Shown here: positions 1 to 8,509 of the stretch, piece by piece
Layout: the number at the start of each line of letters is the position of its first letter
How positions within the stretch are numbered: position 1 is the first letter of the stretch
Origin: DATJBF01 sp035516795
GTDB lineage: Bacteria > Verrucomicrobiota > Verrucomicrobiia > Palsa-1439
DNA: 64,000 nt
NCBI GenBank assembly: GCA_035516795.1
Contig: DATIZX010000079.1
Span: 1 to 64,000, forward strand
Direction: 5' to 3'
Program-made: the position numbers and the translations under genes
The notes under the pieces: generated by a model
What the model was told of the DNA's origin: nothing
Databases searched by the model: none
The model's input: the letters and a program-made list of their open reading frames with translations, nothing else

Positions 1-236
1 AAGCTGGGTATGAAACCGAGCAATTCGAGGAACTTTCTGCGATGACGGTCAGGCACCTGGTTCAACCGATAGAGGTTCGCCTCTGTCAACCAGGCAAACA
101 GTTCGATCAATGTTCTACCCGGATCGTGGATATTCAGATCCGTCCATCTCGGGGCAAAGCGCGGGACTAGATTGACGCCTTCGTCCGCCAAGTCCAACCA
201 GCGGCGGTTATCAAGATTGGTTTGAGGAATTGGCAC
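1..236 (-). CDS. eCIS baseplate wedge protein, second J-type (Afp12-like), 5' part only
   Basis: This is the beginning of a gene that continues past the left edge. A GTG at 236 follows the stop of the preceding baseplate gene by six bases. The visible 78 residues begin MPIPQTNLDNRRWLDLADEG and carry WTDLNIHDPG and LIELFAWLTEANLYRLNQVP, the usual N-terminus of the putative baseplate assembly proteins of contractile tails (TIGR02243-like) that share ancestry with Afp11/Afp12 and phage gpJ. Such proteins form the wedges that surround the spike hub and trigger sheath contraction. The tight spacing puts it in the same operon as the upstream genes. Family assignment is fairly sure; calling it Afp12 rather than a second Afp11 is inferred from order. 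Confidence 0.8.
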   Translation of the reverse strand, partial: MPIPQTNLDNRRWLDLADEGVNLVPRFAPRWTDLNIHDPGRTLIELFAWLTEANLYRLNQVPDRHRRKFLELLGFIPS

Positions 237-241
237 GGTGA

Positions 242-3200
242 TCAATGGGCTATTTGCATTTCAATTTGAAGCGTCCCGGCCGCGACAATGCGCTCGGGCG
301 GCACGGAGACCCGGTCGCCCGTGACTACATCATCGCGCAGTAACTGCAGGTCCTGAATGTAGTCAATGCCGGCCACTTGAAGCAGTGCCTCGGCGATATC
401 CGATTGGAAAACACCGCGACCAAACGCCCACCCGTTTCCCTCCGGGCCGCCGCTGATTGGGTGCAAGAACATCTGCAGCACGTCAATGACCTGATTCTTG
501 ACGTCGCCGGCATCACCCGGTACAAGCGGGATGATGGTCGCTCGTACACCAACATGCAGGTAAACAGGACCGATGATCGCCACATGAGTAGCCGACACGG
601 TGGCAGCGACCCGAGAGGCCAGGAAATCGTGTACTTCCTGCCGCAGCTCGTGAGACGGTTGCGGGAGCGCATCGACACTACCGGGAACGATGATGATCGT
701 GATGAAACCAGGAGCCGGACGCAGATTGGGCGCGGTTGCCGTAAGCGCCTTGGCTATGGCCACCCCCGGCGAGGCTTCGAGGGCGAGCGCTTCACAATCG
801 GCGGCCGAGAGTGCACGCCCCTCATGCCGCATGACTTGCGGCCCGCGCCGCGAAACTTCGGTGATTTGTTCACCGTCGGCCCCTCCTTCCGCCGCGCGCG
901 GATTGTTGACGGTTTGGGCCACGGTGACGCCGGAAAGCAATTGCGTGATCGACCCTGCCGGGACATTGCCGGCAAAACCAATTGTTGTCTGGTACAGCGC
1001 GGCGCGAACGTTGTTGGAGCCAATGGTCGGCAATCGACCATTTCGTCCGTCGCCAAACAAAACACGTCCGCGGGCCCGGTCCACCACATAGTGGCGGTCG
1101 TCCGGCCCCGAAAAGAAGAGGTTTGGTTGCGATTGCCACTGTACCCAAACTTCTGTCACGAGGTTGGTGCGCGGATCGCTGACCGTGCGAATAAGATCCA
1201 GCGACAATCCTGCTTTCTGCAGCTCGTCCTGCAGCATCGGCAATTCCACCTCGGCACGGGCTCCATCAAGTTCGCGGACTTGGATTTGTTCGCCGGGAAG
1301 GACTGGCGCTTGAGAAAAGAAGAAGCTCTGATTCAGTTGACCATTCCCTGAACCGAGGATTTCTCTGGGTACTGTGCGCAGCTGTTGGGCCCAGGCGGCG
1401 TTCAGGTAAAGTCCATTGATTCTGATTTGCAACGGCAACGCATCTTCCTTCAATCGAGCACGCACCCAGTCACAGGAACTTCCAAACCGTGGTAACGAGG
1501 CCAGTGTGACGGTACCGGCAGAATACGTGGCGGATAAGGGAGTCTGGAGATCAAGCAGGGCATCTTGAACTCGCGTGATAATAGCGAGCTCGGTAGCATA
1601 GCCTTGTTGGATCACGATTTGATCGCCGGCAACGAAGACGGCGGCCGTGGCCGCGTCCTTCATCGTGACCTGGTTCGCCCCAGCTTTGATCATTGCTCCC
1701 GTTGGTCTAGTTGGAAGAGCCGGTGGCAGAAAGGAAACCACACCCGGCACTGTCAGGTTCTGCGTTTCGTCGGTGACCGAGAGGGTTTGCCAGGCGGAGC
1801 CGTTCCAGTACTCCCAAACCAAGGGCGGCGCGTCAACATCCTGCTCATCGAGGTCGAAGAGAATCGTTACCAGGTCGTTGGGCAGAGGTCGGTCTAAACC
1901 GAAATACAGCGCTGGCAACGCGTCGGCAACCGGGTGAAACAGCGGAAAGAAAGTGCCCGGGGCGCTCGCGTCCAGACTGTGCCACTCGAACATGAAATCA
2001 TTTGTTGTGAGGCATTGTTCCGGAAGCATCCAAACGGAGTGGTAGCGATATCCCAGAAACATGTCGTGCAACACCGGTGGCCTCGGCTCGAGAATGGGGA
2101 AAATGTTGACGGTGTTGGACTGGGCGTCGAACCAGCTCACGAAACGGAGCCGGTTGAAACTACCCGACGTGATCCGAGCGCGCATCCAACGAGCTTGTGT
2201 TCCGTTCAAGGTGGAGATCTGCCAATCCTGAGGAACAACAAAACGAAGCACGTCGCACTCCTGCTGGGGATTTTGCAGATTCACTGTGGCCGGACTGGCG
2301 GGAGGAAAAGCTTTATCGACAGTGGCGCTGAGATCCGACCATGCGTCACCATTCCAATATTCCCACACCAAAACAGGATCGGCCAGGGCCGGTGGATTCT
2401 GCTTGTTCTCGACAGACAGAAGCACTGTCGGATTGAGTTTGATCTGGTTCAGTTTCCTCAGCGCATCGTCGGCCCTGGCGGCGGCGTCCTTTGCATTGGC
2501 GGCTACAGAATCGATGGCGCCATTAACCTTTGTTTCATCGACTGTCGATACCGTTATGTTGGCAAAAGTCTGCGGCGTAATTGTAATTCCGGCGATTATC
2601 TCTGAGATTGCCTGCGTCAGCGCGTCGGCTGCGGTTGCCAGCTGAGTAATATCCCGAGTGGAAGGAAACGCATTCTTCTGATTGTTCAGGTCCTGGATTT
2701 TAGTTTCGAGATCCTGGGGGGAAGAAATGGCGATGTCTTTAAGGAGATACGCCGCATCGATAATATCCCGGGCAAGATCGTCGACGACGGTCAGGCCGGC
2801 GTTGGTCGCCGCGTTCAAATCGGTCTGGTAGTCCTGTGCTTTGTTGTCACCTTCCTCCGCTGGAGTGACGCCGCGCGTGAAACCGAGATCGACGACCGCC
2901 CCAAGCTTACTGAAGATCTCATCACAGGACAAATAGAAAATGCTATTGGAGTCGGGCGCCTTTCCGAGCGGGTAAAAAGTCGTGGTAAGATCGAGTTTGC
3001 TGCTGCCAGCAAAGGCGGTATCGGGTCTGACCGGGCCGACGCATTGGGTGTTGTTATCCTTATCCGTCGCTTGCTGCAGCGGTCGATCGATGACGGCACG
3101 AAGGCGGATCCGGTCTACCACAGCGAACAGTTGAGCAGCATTGGGTGGGAGCGGCTGATCCAGGCGCGCCCGCACCCAATAGCTCTCAATACCATCCACA

Positions 3201-3952
3201 ATAGTTTGATGGGAATCACCACACTCCGCCTTGAGCGTTACAACACCGCTGCGGGTTAGCCCCGCAGTTCCGTCAATACTGACTGCCAACGAATCGAACG
3301 GATGGAATGGCCGCCATGTCTGCCCGTCCCAGAATTCCCAAATGATCGATAAAGGCACACTGCCCGGAGTGAACAATTCGAACTCGATCTGGATTATCGC
3401 TCCACCTTTGAAGGCGAACGCTGTTTCATGCCCCAAGTAGAACACATGCTCAATTGGGTTTCCCTGCTGGAAAATCGTAAACGCCCGGCCACCATCCAGG
3501 TCCTGCGTGTGGTCGATGACTGTATCTCGGTCAGGCCAAAGGGAGACCACTTGGACAAGCTTTGCGGCAGCCAGAGCGATGGCATTTTCCGTTTCGAAAA
3601 GGACGGGCGACGATGAGCCCGACGGCTGCGCCCCGAGACGCAGACCCGCCTCGATATGTCCATCGATTGAGCCCGGTCGCGTTTCGAAGACGACCGCTGC
3701 CCGCGCGGGTTTCGATGGGATGAGATTAACGCCCATCAAATCTAGGAACGCCAACAGATTCTTGTCCGGCGCCTGGTTCAGTCGTTGGATGATCGTCTGG
3801 GAATCACGGGCTACGATCTGGCACAAGGCGTAGCCCGGTTGATCTTCCGCGGGAATCAACTCGGGGACGTACGAGCGACAACGAGACAACAGTTCATTCA
3901 GGACGTCCTGTTCGAGTCGTCCATCGAGGACCGGAGTGGCGTCGTCGGTCAC
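242..3952 (-). CDS. eCIS baseplate J-like protein (Afp11-like), 1236 aa
   Basis: A large baseplate wedge component of the injection system. The N-terminus (residues about 20-110) has the family pattern with PELIPAEDQPGYAL and LNQAPDKNLLAFLDLMGVN. The C-terminal third (about 930-1236) contains the J-type core, with VDRARGRVLFGDGRNGRLP, RGPQVMRHEGRALSAADCEA and a final wedge segment. It is longer than many Afp11 proteins because of beta-rich, Trp-containing repeats (EYWNG occurs near residues 540 and 730) and a helical insertion around 385-520. The start is GTG within the overlap GTGA, four bases shared with the gp25 gene, so translation is probably coupled. The protein should act in the extracellular particle's baseplate. 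The helical insertion is unusual and its role is unknown. Confidence 0.9.
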   Translation of the reverse strand: MTDDATPVLDGRLEQDVLNELLSRCRSYVPELIPAEDQPGYALCQIVARDSQTIIQRLNQAPDKNLLAFLDLMGVNLIPSKPARAAVVFETRPGSIDGHIEAGLRLGAQPSGSSSPVLFETENAIALAAAKLVQVVSLWPDRDTVIDHTQDLDGGRAFTIFQQGNPIEHVFYLGHETAFAFKGGAIIQIEFELFTPGSVPLSIIWEFWDGQTWRPFHPFDSLAVSIDGTAGLTRSGVVTLKAECGDSHQTIVDGIESYWVRARLDQPLPPNAAQLFAVVDRIRLRAVIDRPLQQATDKDNNTQCVGPVRPDTAFAGSSKLDLTTTFYPLGKAPDSNSIFYLSCDEIFSKLGAVVDLGFTRGVTPAEEGDNKAQDYQTDLNAATNAGLTVVDDLARDIIDAAYLLKDIAISSPQDLETKIQDLNNQKNAFPSTRDITQLATAADALTQAISEIIAGITITPQTFANITVSTVDETKVNGAIDSVAANAKDAAARADDALRKLNQIKLNPTVLLSVENKQNPPALADPVLVWEYWNGDAWSDLSATVDKAFPPASPATVNLQNPQQECDVLRFVVPQDWQISTLNGTQARWMRARITSGSFNRLRFVSWFDAQSNTVNIFPILEPRPPVLHDMFLGYRYHSVWMLPEQCLTTNDFMFEWHSLDASAPGTFFPLFHPVADALPALYFGLDRPLPNDLVTILFDLDEQDVDAPPLVWEYWNGSAWQTLSVTDETQNLTVPGVVSFLPPALPTRPTGAMIKAGANQVTMKDAATAAVFVAGDQIVIQQGYATELAIITRVQDALLDLQTPLSATYSAGTVTLASLPRFGSSCDWVRARLKEDALPLQIRINGLYLNAAWAQQLRTVPREILGSGNGQLNQSFFFSQAPVLPGEQIQVRELDGARAEVELPMLQDELQKAGLSLDLIRTVSDPRTNLVTEVWVQWQSQPNLFFSGPDDRHYVVDRARGRVLFGDGRNGRLPTIGSNNVRAALYQTTIGFAGNVPAGSITQLLSGVTVAQTVNNPRAAEGGADGEQITEVSRRGPQVMRHEGRALSAADCEALALEASPGVAIAKALTATAPNLRPAPGFITIIIVPGSVDALPQPSHELRQEVHDFLASRVAATVSATHVAIIGPVYLHVGVRATIIPLVPGDAGDVKNQVIDVLQMFLHPISGGPEGNGWAFGRGVFQSDIAEALLQVAGIDYIQDLQLLRDDVVTGDRVSVPPERIVAAGTLQIEMQIAH

Positions 3953-4356
3953 GAGTTATCTCCTTCCGTCAGATAGAATGGGTAGACCAAGTTGTAAAAG
4001 GTGTTTGTTGTTCGAACGCGATAACGAATGTCAATCGTCAGCCGGCCGTTGGGTGTATCCGGCGTTACCGCGACGGTGACGGTGTCGATGCGAGGCTCCC
4101 AGGTAACCAAGGCTTGCTCCACATAATGTTGGGCAAGGCTGATGGTTGTATTGTTGATAGGCTCGAAAACGAGCTTTCCCAAGCCGGCCCCGAAATCGGG
4201 GCGCATGACCCGTTCACCTGGGGCAGTCCCCAAAATGATGCGCACCGATTGACGTATGTCTTCTTCCAAAGACACAGTGGCAATTTCACCGGCGCTGTTT
4301 ACCGAAATGGGGAATGCCCACCCCGTTCCAAGAAAAGATTTGTTAGTCGCGTTCAT
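3949..4356 (-). CDS. gp25/GPW-like baseplate protein (Afp9-like)
   Basis: A 135-residue protein of the gp25 lysozyme-like family, a conserved sheath-initiating component of contractile tail baseplates with no lysozyme activity expected. Visible family features are GWAFPISVNSAGEIATVS near the start, the segment ILGTAPGERVMRPDFGAGL and the C-terminal IDIRYRVRTTNTFYNLVYPF. Length is typical. It lies between the PAAR gene and the Afp11-like gene, which is the usual order in Afp/PVC clusters, and its stop overlaps the GTG of the next gene. No odd feature was seen. Confidence 0.93.
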   Translation of the reverse strand: MNATNKSFLGTGWAFPISVNSAGEIATVSLEEDIRQSVRIILGTAPGERVMRPDFGAGLGKLVFEPINNTTISLAQHYVEQALVTWEPRIDTVTVAVTPDTPNGRLTIDIRYRVRTTNTFYNLVYPFYLTEGDNS

Positions 4357-4379
4357 GCGATCCAGGCAGAGCTATGGGT

Positions 4380-4661
4380 TCAGCCACCGACAATCACGGT
4401 TGTCTCGCCACTCACGATCGAAGCCCCGCAACCGGTGGAGTCCCCAACCCTCGCGGCTGCCTGTCCACCAATAAAAACCGTGGAGCTGCCCATCGCGATC
4501 GGTGTTGGAGGATGTGGTCCGGCGTCGGGGGGCATTGCGCAGGTGTGCAGAGTGCCTTGTACCGCCGCTGGCAGTCCGCCGATGAGCACAGTTGGCACGC
4601 CCGGTCCCGAGATGGTTCCAGGATGCGAAGTGGGATCTCCTACTCGTGCTGCGAGGGGCAT
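4380..4661 (-). CDS. PAAR-domain spike tip protein (Afp10-like)
   Basis: A 93-residue glycine-rich PAAR protein that should cap the central spike and make the piercing tip. It shows the repeated pattern AARVGD, HPGTISGPGVPTVLIGG, CAMPPDAGPHPPTPI and GSSTVFIGGQAAARVGDSTG, ending in TTVIVGG. His and Cys residues that could bind the tip metal are present. I chose the ATG at 4661 because an upstream in-frame TTG would overlap the spike gene and adds non-homologous residues. No C-terminal toxin extension is present, so this PAAR is structural only. It sits between the gp5-like spike gene and gp25, the usual place. Confidence 0.9.
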   Translation of the reverse strand: MPLAARVGDPTSHPGTISGPGVPTVLIGGLPAAVQGTLHTCAMPPDAGPHPPTPIAMGSSTVFIGGQAAARVGDSTGCGASIVSGETTVIVGG

Positions 4662-4674
4662 GTTGTACTCGGAA

Positions 4675-5379
4675 TTAATTGATTCGGACAACTTCACCGT
4701 TCAAGACACAATCCCCGTCGGATTCGATTTCCGTCCGCGACGAACTGCTTTGTTCGTTCGTCTCCGCTTCGATGCGAACAGTGCCCTGGGCCGCCTTCAA
4801 TGTGATATCACCCTCGCTCACTTCAATAGTGATGCCGTTTTCATCCAGCGTGATGGATTGTTTGGTGTCATCGGTACCGGCAGTTCGTTGCAGGACAATC
4901 TGGTCTTTGTTCATGAGGATGGAGGGTAACGTATCGCCGCTGTCCGTTGAGCTTTGGTTTGGCCTGATCGTGACCTCGATGGAAGGAGCGTCGTCGTCGA
5001 ATACAATCTGCAGCCCTTTCGGCGTGCGAATCATGCGTTTGCTCACCGCGTCGTTCTCTTCCGTGGTTGGGGGTTCATCCACACCGTTCCAGAGACAACC
5101 AATCACATAGGATTCGCGGATGTCGCCCTGGTTAAATGCCACCAAGACTTCGTCGTCCACTTGAGGAATAAAAAAAGTGCCACGTTGCGGGCCGGCCATC
5201 AGTACCGCCACGCGTACCCAGGGCTCGATGTCCGGAAGCCACGGAATGCGTACTTGAACGCGCATCTGCCCGGTCGAATCGATGTTGTCGATGACGGTCG
5301 CCGTGGTAATGCTGAAGGCGTGGAACTCGGACCGAGTTTCACTTTCTGATGACAGACGATCTATCAATTCTCCATCCAT
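4675..5379 (-). CDS. gp5/VgrG-type spike protein with OB fold (phage baseplate V)
   Basis: A 234-residue spike protein. Residues about 28-110 form the oligonucleotide-binding fold of gp5/VgrG with IDSTGQMRVQVRIPWLPD, EPWVRVAV, GTFFIPQVDDEVLVAF and SYVIGCLWNG. The C-terminal half is a run of short beta strands (SITLDENGITIEVSEGDITL, then TVRIEAE), consistent with a triple-stranded beta-helix needle. In Afp-type systems the hub (Afp8-like, next gene upstream) and this part together equal a VgrG. The trimer should sit under the PAAR tip at the centre of the baseplate. Gene order and length are usual. Confidence 0.92.
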   Translation of the reverse strand: MDGELIDRLSSESETRSEFHAFSITTATVIDNIDSTGQMRVQVRIPWLPDIEPWVRVAVLMAGPQRGTFFIPQVDDEVLVAFNQGDIRESYVIGCLWNGVDEPPTTEENDAVSKRMIRTPKGLQIVFDDDAPSIEVTIRPNQSSTDSGDTLPSILMNKDQIVLQRTAGTDDTKQSITLDENGITIEVSEGDITLKAAQGTVRIEAETNEQSSSSRTEIESDGDCVLNGEVVRIN

Positions 5380-5388
5380 TAGGACCTC

Positions 5389-6594
5389 TCAGTTCTGCAA
5401 TGGTGAGGGGAGCGACACGGGTATGGCAGATTGTTCCGTTAACGGAATGGACCCGAACCAGACTTCCTTGCGAACTTCGAAATGCGTCCGATAGCCCGAA
5501 GCATCCAAGGTGTGAGTGGCCGAGGTCACACGATACAGGCCACCGAACTGAATGCCCAGACCTTCCATACGCAGAACGCTTCCGGCCTGGATCCGCGGGT
5601 CGCCAACGACACTGCCAGAACCCGTAAGCCGCTTGTTCAGTTTCGGAATCAATTCGCTGACAAGCTTGCGAGGCGCGGACGCCTGCGTCAGTGATTGCTC
5701 GATTTCATATGTCGCCGCACCGGATCGTGTCGAAGCGGACGTGTTGATATCAAGTGTAAGCGCCATCCGGTCCCAGTCCCATCCCAGCGTAATTGCAAAC
5801 CTGGTTTTGATTTTGGGGATCCAGACAAAAGCGGTGACAGCGTCGATCTGGCCGACGGTGCTGATGTGCGGACTGAATTCGACAAGGGATTGTCCGTATT
5901 TCAGAGTCACATCAGGACTTAGTTGGTCCAACGGGGACATGAAAACCAGTTTTTGCCCCCCGTTTGGCTCCGAGTAATCGACTGTCAGCTCCCAGCCGTT
6001 TTCTTTGGCGATCCGGGATAGCAGGTCGAAGTCACTTTCGTTGGCCTGCTGGCGAATCAACTTTTGCGCCTCTTTCGGATCGCTCATGCTGGGAATCGCC
6101 TCCACGACACCGAGGACCGCGGAGATGGCTGCGCCCACCGGTTTGATGATGGGCATCAAGGCGCCTTCGACGGTCACTTGATCCACGACGCTCATGTCCT
6201 GTACTGGAAAGTTGCCATTCTTTGGGATCGGAATCGCGAACCAACGGACTTTGGTTCCCTGTTGCAAGCGTTGCCGACGGTCCTGGGCGGATATCGACAG
6301 CGTGGGAGAAGAACCACTGGGGAAGCTACCCGACACGCTTACGATGTCGCCGGAGAACATGCGGGTCAGCGGATCCGGAGCGTAGCCGATATCCAATGCT
6401 AACTGATTACCGATTTGCAGTGACGGATGATCCAACCACCGGAGACTCTCATTCACCAGCGTGAGCTCCACGCGATCAGCGCCTTCCAATCCGGTCTGAA
6501 AGCTGACACTGGAGATTGAGCCGCGCATTTCAGACGGCACGACTGTTCCGTTGATGCTGATTCGGCACTGGGGGACGTAGCGCAGGTTTGACAT
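5389..6594 (-). CDS. gpD/VgrG N-terminal hub protein (Afp8-like)
   Basis: A 401-residue late-control-D family protein that forms the trimeric hub of the baseplate. Features are the N-terminal RISINGTVVPSEMRGSISSV, the hub strands ADRVELTLVN and IGNQLALDIGYAPD, the phrase KLIRQQANESDFDLLSRIAKENGWEL and a C-terminal GDPRIQAGSVLRMEGLGI with GGLYRVTSATHTLD, all characteristic of gpD-like proteins. It starts two bases after the LysM gene ends and is followed after nine bases by the gp5-like spike gene, so hub and spike are probably made in equal amounts from one message. Confidence in the family is high. Confidence 0.93.
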   Translation of the reverse strand: MSNLRYVPQCRISINGTVVPSEMRGSISSVSFQTGLEGADRVELTLVNESLRWLDHPSLQIGNQLALDIGYAPDPLTRMFSGDIVSVSGSFPSGSSPTLSISAQDRRQRLQQGTKVRWFAIPIPKNGNFPVQDMSVVDQVTVEGALMPIIKPVGAAISAVLGVVEAIPSMSDPKEAQKLIRQQANESDFDLLSRIAKENGWELTVDYSEPNGGQKLVFMSPLDQLSPDVTLKYGQSLVEFSPHISTVGQIDAVTAFVWIPKIKTRFAITLGWDWDRMALTLDINTSASTRSGAATYEIEQSLTQASAPRKLVSELIPKLNKRLTGSGSVVGDPRIQAGSVLRMEGLGIQFGGLYRVTSATHTLDASGYRTHFEVRKEVWFGSIPLTEQSAIPVSLPSPLQN

Positions 6595-6596
6595 GA

Positions 6597-7280
6597 TTAC
6601 TGGTAAATCTCGCCCGATGTGGGATCGAGATAGGGCAACTGCGGAACAAGCAACGGGGTCCCCACCACCAAATCAAAAGGATTGTCCACGTTGTTCATGA
6701 GGGCGATGGGACGCCAAAGTGTCGGATCGCTGTACTCCCGCATGGCGATACTGTCGAGGCGTTCTCCCTCGTTCACCACATGGATTTTGGAATAATCAGC
6801 CGTTTCGCGTTTGATCTCCTTGGCTTCCAAATCAATATTTCGAAATTCGTTAAAGGTCACCTGCATCTTGGCGCGTACCGGGATTCCGCTGGGCAGGAAC
6901 ATGGTGAAGCGCTGGTTGGCGCGAGCCAACACGCAGGTAAACGACAGGCTTGCCCAGGTGAAAACCAAAACTGGAGGAGCGTGCGTGGTCGGATCAATGT
7001 CGAGAAAACCCGTGATCTGACTGGTCAATTCCCGCACGTCCTGGCCGGCTTGATTGAGCGTTCGGCTGCCGTTCCGATGCGTCTCATACGTGTCCAGGAA
7101 CAATTCCATTTCGAGCGTCTGCATGTTCCCGTGAACGAACTGGAGAATCGGCGCACTCAATCCCGGGATGGCCGTTTGCGCGAAATTATTCTCTCGGTTG
7201 ACGGAGTATTCCTCCGGGTTGAACATGACCGGTACTTTTGTCCCGGTCACTGTGTTCGTGATCGTTGCTTTCTCTGGCAC
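6597..7280 (-). CDS. LysM-domain baseplate adapter (Afp7-like)
   Basis: A 227-residue adapter that links the tube to the spike hub in eCIS and related tails (Afp7, gp53-like). Residues about 1-170 have the family core, with KVPVMFNPEEYSVNRENNFA, LELFLDTYETHRN-like strands and VRAKMQVTFNEFRN. The C-terminus holds a LysM module with VNEGERLDSIAMREYSDPTL, WRPIALMN and GTPLLVPQLP. I place the start at GTG 7280, preceded by GGAAGG seven bases away and one base after the previous stop; the longer frame reads back into the upstream gene. It ends two bases before the gpD-like gene. Confidence 0.9.
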   Translation of the reverse strand: MPEKATITNTVTGTKVPVMFNPEEYSVNRENNFAQTAIPGLSAPILQFVHGNMQTLEMELFLDTYETHRNGSRTLNQAGQDVRELTSQITGFLDIDPTTHAPPVLVFTWASLSFTCVLARANQRFTMFLPSGIPVRAKMQVTFNEFRNIDLEAKEIKRETADYSKIHVVNEGERLDSIAMREYSDPTLWRPIALMNNVDNPFDLVVGTPLLVPQLPYLDPTSGEIYQ

Positions 7281-7281
7281 G

Positions 7282-7989
7282 CTAGATCCTTCCCAGACGC
7301 TCTCGCTGGGCCACAATTCTCTTATCGATGGTGCGCAAGACCTGATCTGCCAATCGCTCCACGTTATTGGCAGCGGGCAGCTCTGGTATCGATTGTCCCG
7401 CGAAGGAACGTTGTGGTTCCGCCCGTGACCCAGTCATCGGCAATGCTTGTGGTGGTGAGGTGCAGGCAACAGGAGTTTCGACGGAAGCGGGTCTCGGCAC
7501 ACGGAATACTCTGGCGACGGGCGTCGACGACGATGAAACCGGGTGCTCTTTAACCGTCTTGTCGATTGAGATAAACAGCCTTTTCTCACTACGCATCAAC
7601 ACGCGATTCACAATTTGCACGTTTGCCGAAGATATTGGGCGCACGCGCGATATTTCTGGGGACGACATGGTGACAGGGATTCCGATGGAATCGGGTGACG
7701 CGTGAGTTGCTGGCCGCCCGGCATTAGCAAAAATCAATTGCGGTGAAACGCTAAGGTAAAGATTCTGGCGCCAATCGCGGTGCAGGATCATACTCCCCGG
7801 GCGGACAAACATGTGCGACACGCCTGGAAGTATGCCCACCCGCTGTCGCCACCGCAAGAATACAGCCGTCGCGAACAAGCTGGCCCCACACAGCTCTCCA
7901 AGTGACCTGGCCAATTCCAGCGCGCGAGCACGCACGCGGCGTCCGCAGTGAGCAATCATCGGGTTTGTCGGGCGTCTTCGAATGGTCAT
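7282..7989 (-). CDS. eCIS conserved hypothetical with C-terminal helical tail
   Basis: A 235-residue protein of unknown function at the Afp6-like position between tube/chaperone genes and the LysM adapter. The first 60 residues are basic (Arg-rich) with a hydrophobic stretch; residues 120-205 are Pro/Ser-rich and probably disordered. The last 26 residues, VERLADQVLRTIDKRIVAQR followed by ERLGRI, form an amphipathic helix of a type I have seen at the end of proteins at this position in eCIS clusters. The ATG lies directly after the previous stop codon. I infer a baseplate or assembly role; there is no domain that proves it. Confidence 0.6.
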   Translation of the reverse strand: MTIRRRPTNPMIAHCGRRVRARALELARSLGELCGASLFATAVFLRWRQRVGILPGVSHMFVRPGSMILHRDWRQNLYLSVSPQLIFANAGRPATHASPDSIGIPVTMSSPEISRVRPISSANVQIVNRVLMRSEKRLFISIDKTVKEHPVSSSSTPVARVFRVPRPASVETPVACTSPPQALPMTGSRAEPQRSFAGQSIPELPAANNVERLADQVLRTIDKRIVAQRERLGRI

Positions 7990-8190
7990 TTACTCACCAT
8001 TAATCTGCCGGTTGATCTTGGAAATCTCTGTGACCCATTGTCGACGGTCGGCGTGTTCGAGCTCCATCACATCCGCCAGGGGCCAATGAAAATGGTAGGC
8101 GATAAAGGCTACCTCCTCTTGGAGCTGATCGACGGGGTAGCCTAGGACCCCCCCGCAGAGACAGGTTCCTCTTCGAAGACATGAGAACAT
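7990..8190 (-). CDS. DUF6760-like / GpE'-like tail assembly protein, probably the frameshifted extension of the upstream gene
   Basis: A short frame whose conserved part is YPVDQLQEEVAFIAYHFHWP then LADVMELEHADRRQWVTEIS. The FHWP...L...W pattern recalls the T-like (E+E') part of phage tail assembly chaperones. An independent start would have to be ATG 8190, which has no clear ribosome-binding site and adds 14 Cys/Arg-rich residues unlike the rest. Instead, the conserved part begins exactly where a -1 slip on the G7 run at 8148-8154 would bring ribosomes from the upstream chaperone frame, giving a fused product of about 172 residues. Independent translation cannot be excluded. The gene is in the main eCIS transcript. 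Confidence 0.65.
   Translation of the reverse strand: MFSCLRRGTCLCGGVLGYPVDQLQEEVAFIAYHFHWPLADVMELEHADRRQWVTEISKINRQINGE
8106..8154 (-). promoter_or_regulatory. Candidate programmed -1 frameshift signal (G7 slippery run plus stem-loop)
   Basis: On the minus strand the chaperone gene ends GCG GGG GGG TCC TAG. The run fits the X_XXY_YYZ heptamer as G_GGG_GGG (8154 to 8148). A slip of -1 enters precisely the frame encoding the DUF6760-like segment (next residues V-L-G-Y-P). Four bases after the run, AGGCTACC (8143-8136) pairs perfectly with GGTAGCCT (8113-8106) around a 22-base loop, and CTCC-AAGA-GGAG inside the loop could add a smaller hairpin. Slippery run, spacer and stem are directly visible; function is inferred from the phage G/GT and E/E' precedent. 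Confidence 0.65.
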
Positions 8191-8507
8191 TGCGGACAAG
8201 AGATCGAGCGGTTGTGGGGGGACACCTGGTTGATCTCGTTATACAGATTCTGGAGATACTCTAGGTCTTTCGCAAACAGTCCCTCGATGACTTTTGGAGT
8301 GATGGCCTCCAAGGTGCCGAGTTTTGACACCACCCGCGACAGCAAGATCACCACCAAATATGCTGGGTTTTTCTGCACGCGTGGGTCCTTCATCGGCAGG
8401 ATTTCATCCGCGGCAGTGGCCAGCCGCATGACGCCCTCTTTGTGCATGTCGCCTTCGCCATCGACGTAGCCCATCGGTAGCGTGAATTCGTGTTCCGTTT
8501 GAAGCAT
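8142..8507 (-). CDS. Phage-type tail assembly chaperone (G-like) of the eCIS
   Basis: A 121-residue acidic-to-neutral protein starting MLQTEHEFTLPMGYVDGEGD, with KEGVMRLATAADEILPMKDP and ILLSRVVSKLGTLEAITPKV. These are features of the tail assembly protein family of contractile tails, which bind the tape measure during tube assembly. A CPQC motif near the end (ISCPQCSHVFEEE) could be a small zinc knuckle. The start at ATG 8507 lies two bases after the tube gene stop, with GAGGG inside the tube gene end as ribosome-binding site. The 3' end carries a G7 run and stem-loop described separately that probably produces a longer fused form. Confidence 0.75.
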   Translation of the reverse strand: MLQTEHEFTLPMGYVDGEGDMHKEGVMRLATAADEILPMKDPRVQKNPAYLVVILLSRVVSKLGTLEAITPKVIEGLFAKDLEYLQNLYNEINQVSPHNRSISCPQCSHVFEEEPVSAGGS

Positions 8508-8509
8508 AA

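Noticed and set aside
377..1351. Plus-strand open frame of 324 codons
   Set aside because: It is antisense to the Afp11-like gene, has Arg/Gly-rich composition and no family motif; a shadow frame in GC-rich DNA.
4380..4661. Evolved PAAR effector
   Set aside because: The protein ends with the PAAR fold and has no added toxin domain.
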